Assembly (NCBI RefSeq): GCF_001612805.1
Contig: NZ_BDBD01000011.1
Span: 1,054,001-1,118,000 of the forward strand
Origin: Nocardia coubleae NBRC 108252
Lineage (GTDB): Bacteria > Actinomycetota > Actinomycetes > Mycobacteriales > Mycobacteriaceae
Length of the DNA: 64,000 nt
Reading direction: 5' to 3'
Positions 62,493 to 64,000 of the stretch are shown here, piece after piece. A model generated the notes under the pieces. It saw only the letters and a list, made by a program, of their open reading frames with translations, did not search any database and was not told where the DNA came from. A program made the position numbers and the translations under genes. Numbering within the stretch: position 1 is the first letter of the stretch; every line of letters starts with the position of its first letter.

Positions 62493-63188
62493 TTACGCCG
62501 TGACGGTGGCGTCACCGGCTACCGCCGGCGCGGCGACCCGCTTGTTGTAAGCGTCGAAAGCGCGGTAGGCGCGGTAGTAGGCGAACATCTGCAGTCCCCA
62601 CGTCGACAGGGCGAAGATGTAGAAGATCGTGTGCTCGGCGTCGTCACCGGGGATCTTGACGAAGTCGTAGGTCGCCGCGATCACGAAACCGCATGCGGTG
62701 GCGACGGCCGCCCACACGGCGTGTCGACGCTCCCCGATCTGCCACAGCCGCTTGACGAAGTAGGCGAGGAAGATCGTGGTGAGCACGTTGACCACGATGA
62801 AGAAGATCGCGGCAGGCAGACCGATGGTGTCCTGGTAGCCGAGCAGCAGCAGGCCGGCCACACCCGCGAGCGCGAACGCGCCGATGTCCACCGCCGCCGA
62901 CGGCTTGTACCGGTGGGTCACCTGCATGAGCCCGAGGACCAGGATCAGCGTGATACCGACCGATCGGGAGAAGGCGTCCAAATAGGCCGCGCCGGTATAC
63001 ATCGGGCTGTCGTGGCCCGCTTTGAGCAGACCGTAGATCAGGAAATTCGTCCCCGAGGTCGCGACGATGATCCACTCGATACCGAGCAGATAATTCTTGT
63101 AGTTCCGGATGAATTTGATGCCGTAGGTGAAACCGACGGCGATCATCCAGATGTCCGCGACCGCGAAAAGCAGTTCCTTGATGGACAT
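62493..63188 (-). CDS. Seven-helix membrane protein of unknown function
   Basis: 231 aa from ATG 63188, preceded by AAGGAG. About seven TM helices are spread evenly over residues 5-215 with short loops; the N-terminus is MSIKELLFAVADIWMIAVGF and the C-terminal tail is Ala/Val-rich. Charged or polar residues inside or next to helices include YKNY, RSVG and YDFVKIPGDD. I do not recognise the family, and there is no retinal-type Lys in the last helix. First gene of the operon with the flavin oxidase, so it could anchor or feed it. Confidence 0.7.
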   Translation of the reverse strand: MSIKELLFAVADIWMIAVGFTYGIKFIRNYKNYLLGIEWIIVATSGTNFLIYGLLKAGHDSPMYTGAAYLDAFSRSVGITLILVLGLMQVTHRYKPSAAVDIGAFALAGVAGLLLLGYQDTIGLPAAIFFIVVNVLTTIFLAYFVKRLWQIGERRHAVWAAVATACGFVIAATYDFVKIPGDDAEHTIFYIFALSTWGLQMFAYYRAYRAFDAYNKRVAAPAVAGDATVTA

Positions 63189-63402
63189 GATCTTCTCCTT
63201 GAAAGTGCCACCCGCCGACCAGCGGCAATGGGGTCTTTTCTGCCGAGCGATCGAGGATCGGTAGCCGTTTCGCTCCGGCAAGACGTATGGGTCCGGCATC
63301 CGACTGTCGAACCGGATATGCGCGCAGCCCCGACACTGAGGTCGGAATGTGATGCCAGTCATAACGCTACAGCGAGTGGGTCATATGATCAAGGCGTTTG
63401 AC

Positions 63403-64000
63403 TCACAATTTTCCGCCGCCGAGCTGATCGGGCAGCGTCGAGGTGATGATCTGCCGCGCCTCGGCGAGGATGGTGTCGACCACGTCCCGGCAGCTGCCGA
63501 TGTCGTGGATCAACCCCTGGGCCTGGCTCGCCCACCACAGTCCACCGTCGACATCGCCGTCGCCGTACACGCGCTCGCGGGCGCGAGCACCGCTGGCCAG
63601 GTGGGCGATGTCGTCGAAGGTCGCGCCGGGCTCGCGGGAGACCGCGGCGATCTCCTCAGACACCGCGTTGCGGGCCACCCGGGCGGAGTTGTGGAACTCG
63701 CGGAACACGATGACCGTGTCGCGTTCGCTGTTGTCGACGATCTGCCGCTTGACGTTGTCGTGGATGGGCGCCTCGGTGGTCGCCATGAACCGCGTGCCCA
63801 TGTTCACCGCGCACGCGCCGAGTGCGAGGGCCGCGACAAGCCCTGCCCCGGTGGCGATTCCGCCGCTGGCGATGATCGGAACGGTCAGCGCTCGCGCGGC
63901 GGCGGGGATCAACACCAGACCGGGAACATCGTCCTCACCGGGGTGTCCCGCGCATTCGAAACCGTCGATGCTCACCGCGTCGACACCGAGCTGCTGGGCT
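63403..64000 (-). CDS. Nitronate monooxygenase, partial at right edge
   Basis: The frame is open through the right edge, so the N-terminal part is missing; the last 199 residues are visible. FMN-binding TIM barrel: the His motif GFECAGHPGEDD, then VPIIASGGIATGAGLVAALALGACAVNMGTRF for phosphate binding, then a long C-terminal helical part. It oxidises nitronates such as propionate-3-nitronate, or relates to enoyl reductases of the same fold. A 214-nt gap separates it from the membrane protein gene. Confidence 0.9.
   Translation of the reverse strand, partial: AQQLGVDAVSIDGFECAGHPGEDDVPGLVLIPAAARALTVPIIASGGIATGAGLVAALALGACAVNMGTRFMATTEAPIHDNVKRQIVDNSERDTVIVFREFHNSARVARNAVSEEIAAVSREPGATFDDIAHLASGARARERVYGDGDVDGGLWWASQAQGLIHDIGSCRDVVDTILAEARQIITSTLPDQLGGGKL

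Noticed and set aside
1..64000. Mobile elements, tRNA genes, CRISPR arrays and integration sites
   Set aside because: No transposase or integrase reading frame, no cloverleaf-like sequence and no regularly spaced repeats were seen on reading. Short palindromes are better explained as operators and terminators.

Overview
The window is GC-rich and reads as chromosomal DNA of a mycolic-acid-type actinomycete, most likely Nocardia or a close relative. Supporting genes include a fused HadA/HadB-type dehydratase, an MmpL-family exporter, a FadD-like ligase, a LIP-family secreted lipase, a DUF6879 protein and many TetR/MarR regulators. I see no rRNA, tRNA, CRISPR array, insertion sequence or attachment site. 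This placement rests on gene content only.

Layout. (1) 1-9.2 kb: accessory and stress genes. These are an MFS exporter cut by the left edge, a NarL/DesK-type two-component pair, a MarR/SgcJ-like divergent pair, a TetR/hydrolase pair with a striking operator upstream, the HadAB-like dehydratase, a VOC protein and an anti-sigma-like ATPase. (2) 9.2-13.0 kb: a secreted lipase, a TetR regulator and an acyl-CoA ligase, linked by repeated AACAAG-type operators. (3) 13.0-18.6 kb: an operon of nitroreductase, A-T-TE synthetase, NAD(P) reductase and NTF2-fold protein, with a divergent TetR. The synthetase belongs to the arylpyruvate-dimerising (polyporic acid/atromentin) type, so this is a candidate p-terphenyl or quinone locus. 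(4) 18.7-26.3 kb: a Nudix protein, a BP74-like protein, a MauE-thioredoxin fusion and a peptide-type ABC importer in which both ATPases and one permease are a single polypeptide.

(5) 26.9-42.6 kb: the most interesting region, a biosynthetic cluster I cannot match to a known product. A ten-gene minus-strand operon (42630 down to 28641) holds two isopenicillin-N-synthase-like oxygenases, a single-module fully reducing PKS (KS-AT-DH-ER-KR-ACP), a GNAT-like protein, a JmjC-type cupin, a free ACP, a SnoaL-like protein, a P450 and two phytanoyl-CoA-dioxygenase-like paralogues. A convergent plus-strand operon holds a third IPNS-like oxygenase and a DUF6879 protein. Both operons start behind the same 33-bp promoter-like element (26 of 33 positions identical), which ties them into one unit. 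No pathway regulator or dedicated exporter is present.

(6) 43.3-50.3 kb: sugar MFS plus glucose-6-phosphate dehydrogenase, an MmpL exporter with divergent MarR, and an ABC ATPase with a degenerate Walker B. (7) 50.4-60.0 kb: a diguanylate cyclase, then a LacI regulon. An ABC importer of NitT/TauT type with glycerate kinase, and a coupled Gfo/Idh-DUF993-sugar isomerase operon, each carry the same 14-bp operator. (8) 60.0-64 kb: an operon of a multi-pass membrane protein, a flavin amine oxidase and an unknown protein, then a nitronate monooxygenase cut by the right edge.

All family assignments come from reading motifs and recalled families. No database search was run.
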